DNA from: Ctena decussata
Lineage: Eukaryota > Mollusca > Bivalvia > Lucinida > Lucinidae
DNA: 64,000 bases
Direction of reading: 5' to 3'
NCBI GenBank assembly: GCA_963989385.1
Contig: OZ022499.1
Span: 80,279,903-80,343,902, forward strand
Below, piece after piece: positions 21,726 to 32,864 of the stretch. Position 1 is the first letter of the stretch, and each line of letters opens with the position of its first letter. The notes beneath the pieces are model-generated. The model did no database searches and was not told where the DNA came from. It saw only the letters and a list, made by a program, of their open reading frames with translations. Position numbers and translations under genes: made by a program.

Positions 21726-22184
21726 GATCTAGCAGTGAATTGTTGAGTAATAATTCACTGTTTGGAGGTCAGTTGTAAAGAAGATTATATCACGAGCGCC
21801 GAGCGCGAGTGATATATCTTTTACAACTGACCGACAAACAGTGAATTATTACTCAACAATTCACTGCTAGAGCTGAACTATTTCGATTCTAACACTCAAA
21901 AACGCTGAAAAAAGTATTCTTTTCATTCAAATTCTCCCAACCTTCCTGCATGCGCGTTCATTCTCACAATAATATTCTTAACTGTAAGATAAATGTACAC
22001 TTATACATCGATTTTAGGAAGAAATAGAGACGTTACACCGTCTTACGTCTCAAAGCGTCACAAAATTACGTCAGTAATTGCCAATGACGTTAGCAATTAG
22101 ACTCACGCGCTCCGAGACAGTGAACTGTTGCAGAATAAAACACGGAAACTTTCCATTGCTTCAAGAGGCGCACTGTGTAAGAAT
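21726..22184 (+). repeat. Palindrome-headed repeat, copy 2 (intact palindrome)
   Basis: The first ~145 bp (about 21727-21873) form a long palindrome (CTAGCAGTGAATTGTTGAG ... CTCAACAATTCACTGCTAG). It is followed by the same unique body as the copy at 4856-5275. No open frame or pol III boxes. Confidence 0.85.
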
Positions 22185-22328
22185 TTGATATATACTAGTA
22201 ATGGCTTTGCAACTTTATGGTAATACTAGTACAAAGCAAAAACATGCTGGTAGTGCCCTGAAGAAAGGGTCCTCTGGAAGCAAAGAATGCAGTAGAGAAA
22301 GAAACTAACAGACCTCAAATTAAATTAA

Positions 22329-22507
22329 GCTGGACAAAATTCGTTAAGTAATTAGGCACACTTAGCCTTTTAAAAACCGTATCTCAACAAGGAGCAGTAC
22401 AACGCACATAGCTTCTAAAATGCACATGCGCGTTGTACTGCTCCTTGGTGAGATATAGTTTTTAAAAAGGCTAACGGTTTCTAATTACTTAACGAATTTT
22501 GCCCAGC
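22329..22507. mobile_element. 179-bp foldback element with TTAA on both sides
   Basis: The arms GCTGGACAAAATTCGTTAAG ... and AAGGAGCAGTACAACGC mirror each other over about 80 bp. TTAA lies at 22325-22328 and 22508-22511. TTAA targets are typical of piggyBac and Kolobok elements (inference); no coding sequence. Confidence 0.78.
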
Positions 22508-22511
22508 TTAA

Positions 22512-23202
22512 TTATTTGAATGGAATGAGTCTAGCCAACGTTTACTCATCGTAATGCTCAGATTGAGGCAGACTTGTATGAAGACGAGCAAGTTCCTTGC
22601 GTCTAAGTGATTCTTCATTTTAATGTTTTTAGCCAATGTCACTGAAAACGCTGTGCGTATCGTTTGATTATAAAATATATACAAAATATAAAAAAAACAA
22701 ATACGCTTCATTTTTCAATTTGAAAGTCTGTGAGAAGCCTCAGCGTTGTTTTTGATTTTGAAGCTAGGTGCGTTGTAAAGAAAATTCAGGATTTTTTTTC
22801 TGTAGGGATGTGACATTATTTGAGTGAGTGCTTTTCGACTTCATTATCCTGGCTTACAATTATCTGAGCATTACAGAAATCGGGAAACTATGGGCAATTT
22901 TGAGCAAAACGCCCGGTTTACGCCTAAATTTAGATTTGGGTCTATTTTTTTTTTTCTTCTTTTTTTTTTTCATTTTGAAATCTGGGGACTTAAACTTACT
23001 GCCGTTGTAAGGGCAAATGGTTAGGGCGTGCTTTAAGGTATGTGTCACATTTTACGATTGGTGAACAACTATAAAACAAATAGAAAGTATGTCCCATACC
23101 TTTTTTACTTGTCACTAATCCGCCATTTTTCTTTGAAGCCTGTGGGTCCGATTTGAGAAGCCTCAGCGTTTGTCGCGAAGCCACTTGATGCGTTTCCATT
23201 GA
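22512..23202. other. Unassigned stretch with T-rich run
   Basis: No gene recognised. A T-rich tract lies at about 22945-22972. Two stretches share the phrase AGAAGCCTCAGCGTT (22733-22747 and 23157-23171). Confidence 0.4.
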
Positions 23203-23446
23203 CCAGTGTGGTTATAAAACTTTTTTCATGCTCAACTCAGCTCAGCATGAAACTTTACCTGCTAATAAATGGGAAAGTATTGATTAGTACAGATGTTTTC
23301 TTGTTCATTTTAGCTGCGAAGGAATTTTTCTCTGCTTATGAATATGAAAATTCTAACATTAGATGGCATTTTCATATTTATCAGCAGAGAAAATTTCATG
23401 CTCAGCTGAGTTGAGCACGAAAAAAGTTTTATAACCTCGGGGTCAT
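23203..23446. mobile_element. Foldback MITE 'GGTTATAAAACTTTTTTCATG' family copy 2
   Basis: GGTTATAAAACTTTTTTCAT with GCTCAACTCAGCTCAGCATG on the left, mirrored by GCTCAGCTGAGTTGAGCACG and AAAGTTTTATAACC on the right. Confidence 0.87.
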
Positions 23447-24145
23447 GTTTAACTAAGTCTGTTTTATTCTACTCATTATATCCCACACCGTACATACGAC
23501 CTTTAACAGTTTGGGAGAATCCGGTCGGGTACGGAAAATACAGATGTTTACCGAGGCACGTGCCTTTTCCCGGGTGAGTTATTTTCTTCATTTTTTCTAC
23601 TTTATGCATGTATTTTGCGGCAGATAGGTAGTTATCGTTTTTGTATATAATCATGTTCATATTTGCATGCCATCGTTTTCGTTTTTATCTTCATTACTGA
23701 CGAGAAATTTCACAAGAATATGAAAAGGATGAATTTTGCCGTCGAATTTTGACATTGTAATCTTAATTTCTCCTAGAAGTAAATAATTTATAAAAAAAAA
23801 AAAATTGATGGTTTTTGGTAGCCAGGTATCTATAGCAAATATAAATTCATAAGTAAGATCACGTTGATAGATAACACTTGAGCAAAAGCGGCGTCTTTCA
23901 TACATATGGAATTTTCACGTATACGGGTCATGGCAGTCGCTTTCTACGGAAGAAAACGGACGGATGAAATACATTTCGATACGGGGTATAACAGTCATAT
24001 TGAAGTAAAACGTGTTGCAGTGTTGGCCGCAGTTGTTGGACAGTTCGCTCTTATTTCTGTAATGTACTTGTCGTCTTCAACATTTGAATTGATGAGGCAC
24101 GATTTTATGTCGCAGCACATCGTCATAAGCAAAGGGTGCCTTAAT

Positions 24146-24300
24146 AAGCCTCATTCACACCGGCAAAGTTTCTGTGACTAAGTAGGTTTGTCATAGAAAT
24201 ATGTGCTCGTGTGAATGACAAAAAAATATGCCAAATTAAACTAGGCTTTCTTTTTTAAAGTTTCTGTGACAAAGAAACTTTGATCGTGTGAATGAGGCTT
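24146..24300. mobile_element. Foldback element AAGCCTCATTCACAC
   Basis: AAGCCTCATTCACACCGGCA on the left and CGTGTGAATGAGGCTT on the right, with repeated AAGTTTCTGTGAC inside. Single copy here. Confidence 0.75.
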
Positions 24301-24429
24301 TACGTACATTTTCCCACTGCGTCATTTCTTGGATGCGAACAACACCCATTACAGTCACTCAAGTTATCCGTAACAAAATATTTTCCGCATAATAGGCGCT
24401 TTGTCGGTAGAAAATATCGTGATAGACGG

Positions 24430-24620
24430 ACACCCGGCGTCAGGTGTGTGCAACTATAGCAACGCACCGCTGAGCCATTTGGGGAACGTCGTTACAAGAA
24501 TTGAAACAGAACAGAAAACATCGTGGATACCGTTAACAGTTACCAAACAGGACGGTTCGATATAGACTGAAATACTGTCTCAAAGAGCCGTTAAATCCAA
24601 AACAACCAACCAACAACCAA
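24430..24620 (+). repeat. Retroposon 3' ends
   Basis: 24430-24510 repeats the end of the GC-rich element at 12376-12910 (GTGTGTGCAACTATAGCAAC; GAGCCATTTGGGGAACGTCG). 24520-24620 ends in a (CAAC)-type tail (AACAACCAACCAACAACCA) after GCCGTTAAATCC, like many SINE or LINE tails. Confidence 0.55.
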
Positions 24621-25084
24621 ACAGGAGTAGACGGTCAAGATTAACCAATTCACTAGTGTTTTTGAACGATCATGCGAAGTTGTGCAAAAAGTGTGTTTTT
24701 AAACAGATCTTCTGATCTAAAGATAACACGCCGGGGGCAACTAGCTGCAGCCAAAGGGCGGCGTTGTGGAAAATCTGATTTGCGAACAGGTCGTCGGCAA
24801 ATGGTAAGGAACAAAGTGGACTTAGTACCCTTGGCTAGCAAAGATGATCGTAGCAGAGTTTTCCCTGTATTTATCAAGAGAAGTTTGTTGTTGATGGATG
24901 CGTTTAGTAGCGCATCACTGGTTGGTATCAGCTATGTTCATTTTTATACCCCTTTCGAAAGATGGGTCGCATTATGTCGTGGCGTTATCCATCCGTCTAG
25001 TTGTAGTTCGTCCGTCTGTCAATTAACTTCCATGTCCGCTCTACATCTCCTTGATCAATGCTAGGATTTTTGTAAACTCAAGAC

Positions 25085-25345
25085 ACATATTACCACGGGG
25101 GTAATACCAATTTGGTTAGCTGTGTTTTCGACCGAGTCTCTACTATGCAAAGTGGCTGTCGACCGAGAATACGATCGTAAGCATTACCAGTAACGGTAAA
25201 TGATACTATTGTTAAAGACATTCGACCAAGCTGATACTGCTGTCGCTTGTCTCGGTCGACAGCCACTTTTGCAAGTATGGTAATTGACTGACTCGGTCGA
25301 AAGCACAGGTAGGGAAATTTGAATTACCCCCGAGATTACCCTCCT
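25085..25345. repeat. Repeat with TCGGTCGACAGCCA boxes, copy 1
   Basis: The box GGCTGTCGACCGAG / CTCGGTCGACAGCC and shortened TTTCGACCGAGTC occur several times in both orientations. A second copy is at 38430-38650. Ends and mechanism unknown. Confidence 0.75.
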
Positions 25346-25502
25346 GCCATGTCACATGTAAAGTACTTGCGGTTTTTAACTGTTTGTCACCTTGTTTAAA
25401 TATACCTTTGGTTTTCAACGCAATGGTCAATATGTCAGGATGAATAGCTAGAGCCTAAAATTCGAGGATTCAAAGGTCTATGATCTTTAATGGATTTTCT
25501 TT

Positions 25503-26390
25503 TTATACCCCGCCACACGTTAGTGGCGGGGTATTATGTTTTCACGTTGGCCGTCCGTTGTCTGTCCATCCGTCCGTCCGTACTTAGTTTCCGTTCGATA
25601 ACTTAAGTATTTATCAACGGATTTCATTCAAATTTTGCTAATGCCTTTGTATCAAGAATGTCTCACTTGGGATTGTTAATGGGCAAATTTCGATGATTTC
25701 TGACAGAGTAACGGCACTTGTCAATGTACAAAAAAATGGTTTTTGGCCTCTTGTTCCTCTACTTTTTGGAGTATCATCATGAAACTTCACAAACATGAAG
25801 CTTTGTATTAGCAAAGAAATGTTATCCTCGCGGGTTATCTGCCCATGCCCTGGGGCTATATTTCGTGTAAAGTCAAGAAAAAATCTATATAAAATCAGAG
25901 TTTTTCTAAAACTTTCAGCAAATGATCAGAGTAATGAAAGCTTCCATTGAGGCTCAAAATTTACCCCATAGGAGTTATCTCCTCCTGCCTCCAGGCAACA
26001 GGTATATACCTGCGTAGAAACTGATAAAATCTATATAAAATCATAAACAGATTTTTCAGAAACTCACAACTGATGATAGAAGTATTAAAAGTTTCTTGTG
26101 GTGATCCAAATTTGACCCTTAGGGGGTTGTCTGCCTCTACCCCATGGTCACATACATGTATAAAATCACAGAAATTGTATATTATCAGAGTGGTAAGTGA
26201 TATTTTGGAAGCTTATAGAAAGTGATCAGAGTAATATAGTGTCCTGTCATGAAAAAGCTTTGGGGTCTTGCTGCCCATGCTCTGGCGTTTTTCAGAGAAA
26301 AAAATAAATCTGGAAAAATCGGTGAATGAAATAGGTTTGCAGTGGCGGGATATCACGCAGTCGTTTGCGATGCTTTTATTTGTTGGTAAG
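25503..26390. repeat. Dispersed repeat with 'ATACCCCGCCAC' end
   Basis: Starts with the hairpin TACCCCGCCACACGTTAGTG / GGCGGGGTA and ends near 26350 with GTGGCGGGATATCACGCAG. The interior has related paragraphs (ATAAAATCAGAGTTTTTC; TTGCTGCCCATGCTCTGG). No intact coding frame. Confidence 0.6.
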
Positions 26391-26832
26391 ATATAAATAT
26401 TGATTGTGTGCTTTTAAAACTGACTAGACTGTGTCTGCGCATGCACATGCATGTTTTACAGTAGGATAATTAAGGCTCTAGTTAACGATGTCTCTACGGG
26501 TAACTGGAAAAAGTAATACCCACTTTCCATAATTATTTCCCATAATAAATTATGGAACACTTTAATTATAATGTTAATTTCGAGCCACAGTTTTCTCAAA
26601 ACTGGTAGCGGACTAGCTAATGATGCCGATCCCAGTTGGACGGCGCAGTGTAATCTGGGTGAACACGAAAAATGCAGATAATTCAGTCCCACTTTTTTAA
26701 GATAATTACTATATTTTTTTCGTTTTACTGAATGAAGTTTCAAAGTGTCTTTCCCTTTCCCTCCCTCTTGTTATCTGTCCGAATATTTATTTTCTATACT
26801 TTTTGACCTACTATATACATGCTTCACGACTG

Positions 26833-26834
<2 letters not shown>

Positions 26835-26882
<48 letters not shown>
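26835..26882. repeat. (CT)n microsatellite
   Basis: An uninterrupted run of more than 20 CT dinucleotides. Confidence 0.97.
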
Positions 26883-26887
<5 letters not shown>

Positions 26888-26984
26888 GTGTATATCTAAA
26901 ACTGTATTTTGTGTAGACATATGAAGGGCTGTATTCTATCATAATATTTTTTTACATTTGACCCACTTTAAACAAGTCTCACAA

Positions 26985-26987
<3 letters not shown>

Positions 26988-27027
<40 letters not shown>
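26988..27027. repeat. (CT)n microsatellite
   Basis: A second CT run, about 105 bp after the first. Confidence 0.97.
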
Positions 27028-27030
<3 letters not shown>

Positions 27031-27195
27031 ACAATCCCCGAATTCCCGAATGTTTAGCATGAGATCCCCGCAACATGTAAGGTAAGCTGTACTCTGGGTA
27101 TCGTGCTATAAGTGATATAGAGTATGATTCGTCCGCAAGTAGGGTCGATAATCCAGCAGCTTCAGCGAGACCCAGTGTAGACCTTGCACGTTGCG

Positions 27196-27370
27196 GGGTA
27201 TTTCATCCACCCAGTTTGATCAGAGTGTTCGCTGTCTGCGTGGAGCTAGCCGAGACCCTTAGCTACCCTTTCAGCGCAGAGCGAAGACTCTGATTAGACT
27301 GGGAAGATTCCAAGGCTGATCTGAGTCTACACTGGAAGCACATACCACTTTGTTGGTATTCCGTCTATAG
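27196..27370. mobile_element. Foldback family F1, partial and diverged
   Basis: Retains CATCCACCCAGTTTGATCAG, the centre CTTAGCTACCCTTTCAGCG, and CAAGGCTGATCTGAGTCT ... CACTTTGTTGGT. The left tip is missing. Confidence 0.75.
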
Positions 27371-27385
27371 GAGCGCTGAAGTAAT

Positions 27386-27492
27386 CCCGCAGGCACATAA
27401 CGTCAAAATAGCTTTGTACTGACGTTGTCGAGACATTATGACATCGCATCGACGTCAGTTCGACGCCATTTCGACATCCTGTGCCCGCTGGG
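27386..27492. mobile_element. ACGTC-rich MITE (CCAGCAGGCACA ends), copy 1
   Basis: The ends CCCGCAGGCACATAACGTC and TGTGCCCGCTGGG enclose repeated GACGT/ACGTC words. Other copies: 27993-28097, 28241-28350, 42640-42747. Confidence 0.82.
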
Positions 27493-27992
27493 AAGGCTTA
27501 TGTTTAGTCCAACTAATGCCTTTTATCTTGGATTTGAGCTGCAATGTTAACTTTCATACTTTATTTTCAAGGATGTTACGAAACGAAAATGAGCTGAACA
27601 TTACGAAACGAAAAAATCATAGTTACCAAACGACCTGGTCATCAGGCCATCATCAGGTTGTTTGATTACTATGACTTTTTCGTTTCTAACAGCTCTTTTT
27701 TGTATCGTAACAGCCCTTGTATATACATTGTTAACCAGGGATGTGAAAGGTACTCGACTCGATATGTTACCTTTTACATGCTACAAGGTGGATTTGGCGA
27801 TCTCTTGATCTTTCAACGGTTATTGTAAGACTTCGTGCGAGCGCACTGAGATGATGGCAGATGAAAATTAACATTGCAAATTTTATTTTTGTGTCGAGAC
27901 CTAATATAGGCGTTTAGTACAGCAAAAAAAGATAACGCTCATAGAGCCAGAAATTTACGTCGTGCTTAGTTTTTTCTTCTATTTCCACGTGT

Positions 27993-28097
27993 CCAGCAGG
28001 CACATGACGTTTTGCCGACGTCAAGCTGACGTCGATACGTCGTAATGACGTCGCACTCACATCTGTAAGCGCCTTTTCGACGTTTTGTGCCTGCTGG
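27993..28097. mobile_element. ACGTC-rich MITE, copy 2
   Basis: CCAGCAGGCACATGACGTT at one end and TTTTGTGCCTGCTGG at the other. The interior reads GACGTC, AGCTGACGTC, TAATGACGTC. Confidence 0.85.
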
Positions 28098-28240
28098 TTG
28101 ATATATAACAAAGTTCAAACAGACTCCTACTGTCTGCTAATCAACTGACTGATTTAAAGAATAAGTATGAGATGATTATGAATGAATAAACATTGTATTT
28201 TCCTCAAAATTACAAAAACCAACTCCTGTTAGAAAACTTA

Positions 28241-28350
28241 CCCAGCAGGCACACAGTATCATTCACTCAAAATTAAAACATCGTTAAGTCAATGTCATTC
28301 CGTTAAATCAACGTTGATTCTATGTTGATTCAACGTTGTGTGCCCAGTGC
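28241..28350. mobile_element. ACGTC-rich MITE, copy 3 (AACGTT variant)
   Basis: CCCAGCAGGCACACAG at the left and CAACGTTGTGTGCCCAG at the right. The internal words are AACGTTGATTC-like instead of GACGTC, so this is a subfamily. Confidence 0.78.
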
Positions 28351-28529
28351 ATTGGTTGGTAAATGGTTGTAAATAACCTAAACTGGCTATATGCAAAACA
28401 CCGGATGAGTGGACTCTAATGCATTTTGTAAATTTAAATTTTATTTATTTTTAATACATCGATTGCGTTGAAAGCTCACGCGAACTTATTTAAATACTCT
28501 CGATGGCACGGTTGTTTGCGCGTTTGTGG

Positions 28530-28685
28530 TCCTATACTGGCGGAGGACCCGGAGTACCCGGAGAAAATCTCCGACCTAGGACGGGCGACCACTACCCTCC
28601 CACATGACGACGCCGGGATTCGAACCCGGGTCGCAGAGGTGGAAAGCGAGTGCTCTGTCCACTACTCTATCCGGGTCCCAATGCA
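28530..28685 (-). mobile_element. SINE D (tRNA-derived)
   Basis: On the minus strand a tRNA-like head (GGACCCGGATAGAGTAGTGG) and a strong B box (GGGTTCGAATCCC) are followed by a short GC-rich body (GTCGTCATGTGGGAGGGTAG). The anticodon arm is not tRNA-like enough for a gene. Single copy here. Confidence 0.6.
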
Positions 28686-29035
28686 TTCTGACCACGAACT
28701 GAATGCTGAAGACCATAATAAGACGGTATAATTGAGCAGGCTGGTCTGGGCTAGAGGCATACTACTGTAAAATACCTCTAGTGCAGATGGGCGTCCTTAG
28801 TGAAGTCTTTACTGCTCCCGGTGTGTCAAACGAACAGTGACTTCTAGACATGAGCGGTTGAGCAGACAGATTTGACTCAACACCAAAAAGTGCAGTTAGG
28901 TATACATGTATAGCTTTATGTTCAGCAAGAATATAGTATTGCTCTAACATATTGGAATGAATTTAAAAACCGTTAGTGTTTGATTACTGCAGACTGGTCT
29001 TGGCACTCGCAGCTTTTTTCTGACTTGATGTAAAC

Positions 29036-29105
29036 ATGGATGGATGGATGGATGGATGGATGGGTGGATTGACGGAAGGACGGACGGATGGATGGATGGA
29101 TTGCA
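29036..29105. repeat. (ATGG)n microsatellite
   Basis: GGATGGATGGATGG with later impure units (GGACGGACGGATGG). Confidence 0.95.
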
Positions 29106-29149
29106 ATTTTAAATCAAAACGTTTGCTATTAAACGTAAACACTCATGTC

Positions 29150-29380
29150 AAGAAACGGAAACTGAGGTGGTTTGGTCGCAACTCAAGGTCCTCTGGCTTA
29201 GCAAATACAATTCTACAGGGCACAGTGAAAGGAAAAAGAAGAAGAAGACGGAGAAGGGAAGACAATGTTAAGAAATCGACTTTGCTAGCTCAACTAGGGC
29301 AGCTGAAGATAGGACTAGGTGGAAAGGGATCCTTGCAAGGTTATAGGATAGATTAGACTAGACTAGACCAGCTCATGTTC
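29150..29380 (+). mobile_element. RTE-like LINE, 3' fragment
   Basis: Reads AAACGGAAACTGAGGTGG (RWFG), SSGLANTILQGTVKGK and ends GATAGATTAGACTAGACTAG, a short tandem tail. It is the homologue of the 3' part of the copy at 8708-10600. Confidence 0.85.
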
Positions 29381-30192
29381 ATATCAGCTTAAGCATCATC
29401 AATAACTTAGTGATACCGGGTTGTCATAGACACTGTAAACACATGAAAGGAGCTCCGAGTTATGCATATCCAGATCATCATGTGGACATAATTAGATTGT
29501 TCAGGCTTTGCTCAGATCGGCTGTGTATGAATCACATCGTCCTAGACAATGCGAAGATATTAGAAGCTTCCCATTCAGTGTCAAAACCGAGATGTCCACA
29601 TGAAAAATCGGTAAAGTAGTATGCACGTGAGTTGTTACGCATACCTGTAAGATTGAAAATGCCTAGTAAACCCTACTGGTCATCACAAATAATGAGACAT
29701 TTCGTTCTGACACATTACGTTGTAACGACGTGGATGCTAGGTTATGACGCTTTATTATTATCTATACAAGGTTGTTTCGATGACATAACGTTGCATTGAC
29801 GTCATCACAAGGTTTTTTAGACGTTGTATGCATGCTGTGTTAAAAGAAGAAAATAGAAGATTGTTGTGCAATATTCATACAGAACATATTATGCCCTTGT
29901 CAAGTAGCAGAAGAGAACTGCGCATGACGTAACAGCATGCACATTCTCCATTCAGAGCATAATAGTTCGGCAAGTGGAGCTTCAGGTGGATGGGTATACA
30001 CTTCCAAGGGAAACACCTCTGTACTTTTCAGTTGGAGTAAATCTTTTGGAAGGATTTCTTTCTCTAGGGAGCATAAAAATTCTCAAAAAATTAAAAGCCC
30101 TGTAAAACGGCGGGAAACGTTGATAATAAGCAGGTTAAGCTATAGCGACAGCTCTAAGTCTTTCAAGTCGGTTACAGTCTTTAAGATTTAAC

Positions 30193-30410
30193 CAGGCCCC
30201 ACGGTTATAAACTTTTTTGATGCTCAACTCAGCTGAGCATGAAATTTTACCTGCAAATATATGGCGATTTACTGATAAGTACAGTTGTTGTTTTTTTTTT
30301 TGCTTAGTTTACCTGAGTATGAAATTTTCTCTTCTTATAAATTTATCAGCAGAGAAGTTTCATGCTCAGCTTAGTTGACAATGAAAAAAGTTTTATAACC
30401 TCGGGGCTTG
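30193..30410. mobile_element. Foldback MITE 'GGTTATAAAACTTTTTTCATG' family copy 3
   Basis: CAGGCCCCACGGTTATAAAC and GCTCAACTCAGCTGAGCATG on the left, mirrored on the right (AAAAGTTTTATAACCTCGGG). Confidence 0.87.
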
Positions 30411-30640
30411 GTTCTCCTGGTGTCACAGACGTTGATGAGCGAGGTTCATTAGTACTTTATCGGAGCTTGATGGTTCAAGATGGCATTATGTTACTGACAA
30501 ACCAATTATTTGGTTATCTAAAATCCAGTTAAGGATACAGTACAATTCTGTCCACGACAAATGTATAACCAATTTAGTACATGTAAGTAACTCCGGGTCT
30601 TTAAGATATAAAACAGGGAATGAAAATGGCATAACATAAT

Positions 30641-30878
30641 TGAGCCGCGACTCGACAAAACCAACAATGTGGTTGCGCGCCCAGCGCAGATTCAGATCAG
30701 CCTGGGCATCCGTTCAGTTTGACCAGACTCTTTATTAAGTGCTCAAAGGGTAGTAAAGGGTCTAAGCTACCTCCATGCGGACAGCGATGATTCTGATCAG
30801 ACTGGGCAAATGCTCAGGCTGATCTGAGTCTGCGCTGGGCGCACAACCACATTGTTGGTTTTGTCGTGTCTCGGCTCA
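30641..30878. mobile_element. Foldback family F1 copy 3
   Basis: TGAGCCGCGACTCGACAAAA with full inverted partner. Flanked by TAAT / ATTA, consistent with a TA duplication plus AT at each tip. Confidence 0.9.
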
Positions 30879-31259
30879 ATTATGAATTTGCAATTCGAAT
30901 TTAGTACTTAGTCCCGTCTGTGACAGAACCGTACCATAAAAATGAATAAAAACGACCGTGTCTTCCGTATTTGCCGCCTGTTATATTCCTTACCAAATCA
31001 AGAGATACCGACTGTCATTTCCCGTATATTTAGCGTCACCTGGCAACCGAATAAAAAGATAATGGCCCAGAATTATTTTCATCTATTTGCACCGTTTCAG
31101 AGAATGAGACAAAATATGAATTCTCGCTATGAAAATTGAAGAAAACGTCGAGCTAGCTCACCAGAAAATAAGAAAATGACTTACGCGCGAAAATACACGT
31201 GAGCACATAAACAACTGCTTTATTCCGTACCGCCTGTGTTTTTACAAAATGTTAATAAT

Positions 31260-31957
31260 CGAATGTACGGTGTGTATCCCATAACCTTACAAAATCGTTG
31301 GGGCACCACAGATGACTTCGAAACGATCTCTTTCCTCCTTGTCCTGTTTTCAGCTTCCCTAGTTGAGCTGGCAAAGTCCATTCCTGTCCACTCTTTAATA
31401 TTGTCTTCCCACCTCTTCTTCTTTTTCCTGTGACTGCCCTGTAGAATCGTCTTTCAAGTAAAACCAGAAGACCTTGAGACATGGCCAAACCACCTTAGTT
31501 TTCATTTCCTGACCAGCGTCAGGAGTTCGTCATATTCTCCAATGGCTGCTTGGATCTCTCTGCGAACCTCTTCATTGGTTATATGGTCCTTGTACGAAAT
31601 GTTCAGTGACCTTAGATAGCATGTCATCTCAAAGGCCTGGTTTTTTTTTTTTTTTTCTAACTCTGCTGTCAAGGTCCACGATTCACAGGCATAAAGAAAT
31701 AATTGAGCCGTGACACGACAAAACCAACAATGTGGTTGTGCGCCCAGCACATACTCAGATCAGCCTGGGCATCCGCCCAGTCTGATCAGAGTCTTCGCTA
31801 TCCGCATAGAGTTAGCTTAGAACCTAAACTACCCTTTGAACTCTTAACGAAGAGTTTGGTCAAACTGGGCGGATACCCTGGCTGAGCTGAGTCTGGCGCC
31901 TGGCGCACAGCCACATTGTTGGTTTTGTCGTGTTGCGGCTCAATTATGGAAATAACA
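31260..31957 (-). mobile_element. RTE-like LINE, 5'-truncated fragment, split by a foldback element
   Basis: On the minus strand it encodes FLYACESWTLTAELEKKKK, QAFEMTCYLRSLNISYKDH and AAIGEYDELLTLV, then a rearranged C-terminus. The F1 element at 31704-31942 lies inside it; 14 bp beyond that element (TTGTTATTTCCATA) still match the LINE. An A-rich run has grown within the Lys codons. Confidence 0.82.
31704..31942. mobile_element. Foldback family F1 copy 4 (inserted in RTE fragment)
   Basis: TGAGCCGTGACACGACAAAA with full inverted partner. Taking TA as the duplication and AT as the extra tip restores CCATATTTC, as in the uninterrupted LINE at about 10150-10158. Confidence 0.9.
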
Positions 31958-31993
31958 ATTCAATAACTGAAGTAGATGAGAAGGCAATGATCA

Positions 31994-32215
31994 GGGGCCG
32001 TATTTATAAAACGACTTAAGTCGTTGCTATGCTGTTGCTAAGGGTAAATTACTATGAAGAAGATTCCCTACAACTATGAAATTAGCTCCGGAGGAACAGT
32101 CATATATGACTGTTCCTCCAGAGCAAATTTCATTGTTGTAGGGAATCTCCTTCATAGAAAATCAGCCTTAGCAACCGCATAGCAACCACTTAAGTTGTTT
32201 TATAAATACGGCCCC
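31994..32215. mobile_element. Fully palindromic foldback GGGGCCGTATT, copy 1
   Basis: The arms GGGGCCGTATTTATAAAACG and ACTTAAG...GTTGCTATG, GATTCCCTACAACTATGAAA, GGAGGAACAGTC meet at a tiny loop (ATATAT). A second copy is at 48093-48315. Confidence 0.9.
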
Positions 32216-32864
32216 AGGAACCCACTCAATCAAATTCCCCATCCTGCCCCAAACACCAAATGGGAAAGGAAAACACGATGGACGACGCATTTTTGCCGCC
32301 AAAGAGCGTGTGTGCGTTTGTGTGTGCGTTTTGTGTGATTCAGCCGTGGCTTCCGGGTCAGTGAAGCTTTAAGTACGCATTTCTTCCGTCCATGCGTGTT
32401 TCAATTTATATCATGATTTATGGCGTTTGTATGTTATTTGTTGCATGTATACAATTCTGAAGAAAACGAAAAATCTCGCTTTTTTGTATTTGTTTGGCAA
32501 ATCCCACAACTACCTTGGCTGCGGCTCAAACTCAGCGGAATGTCTTGGTCATCGGAGCAATCTTCTTCTTGTCTACATCCATGTAGACAATATTAGGAAT
32601 AGCCTTTACTCCGGAAGCATTTTAGAAAAGATTTTAGAACTGGTTGAAAGTTATTCTCTATTGACTGGTTATCATTGTTATTTTGCGTAGGTTTGATCAT
32701 GTCCACGAGTATCTTAAAAGCGTCTAGCAGTTTCACTAAGTGTCAAACATTTCTAAACACGGGTCACTTCTATTTGATGACAAAACCTGCTAGCTGACTG
32801 GCTTAGGGTAATTGCATGCAAACGTGAGTTTAGAAAGCTCAGGTGAAAAACGAGTATGTTCGAC

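Noticed and set aside
24672..25064. 130-codon plus-strand frame
   Set aside because: Its end runs into repeat-like DNA (CGTCCGTCTGTC type) and the protein shows no domain; probably chance.
29690..29840. Fifth ACGTC-rich MITE
   Set aside because: Has TGACGTCA-like words but lacks the CCAGCAGGCACA ends, so membership cannot be supported.
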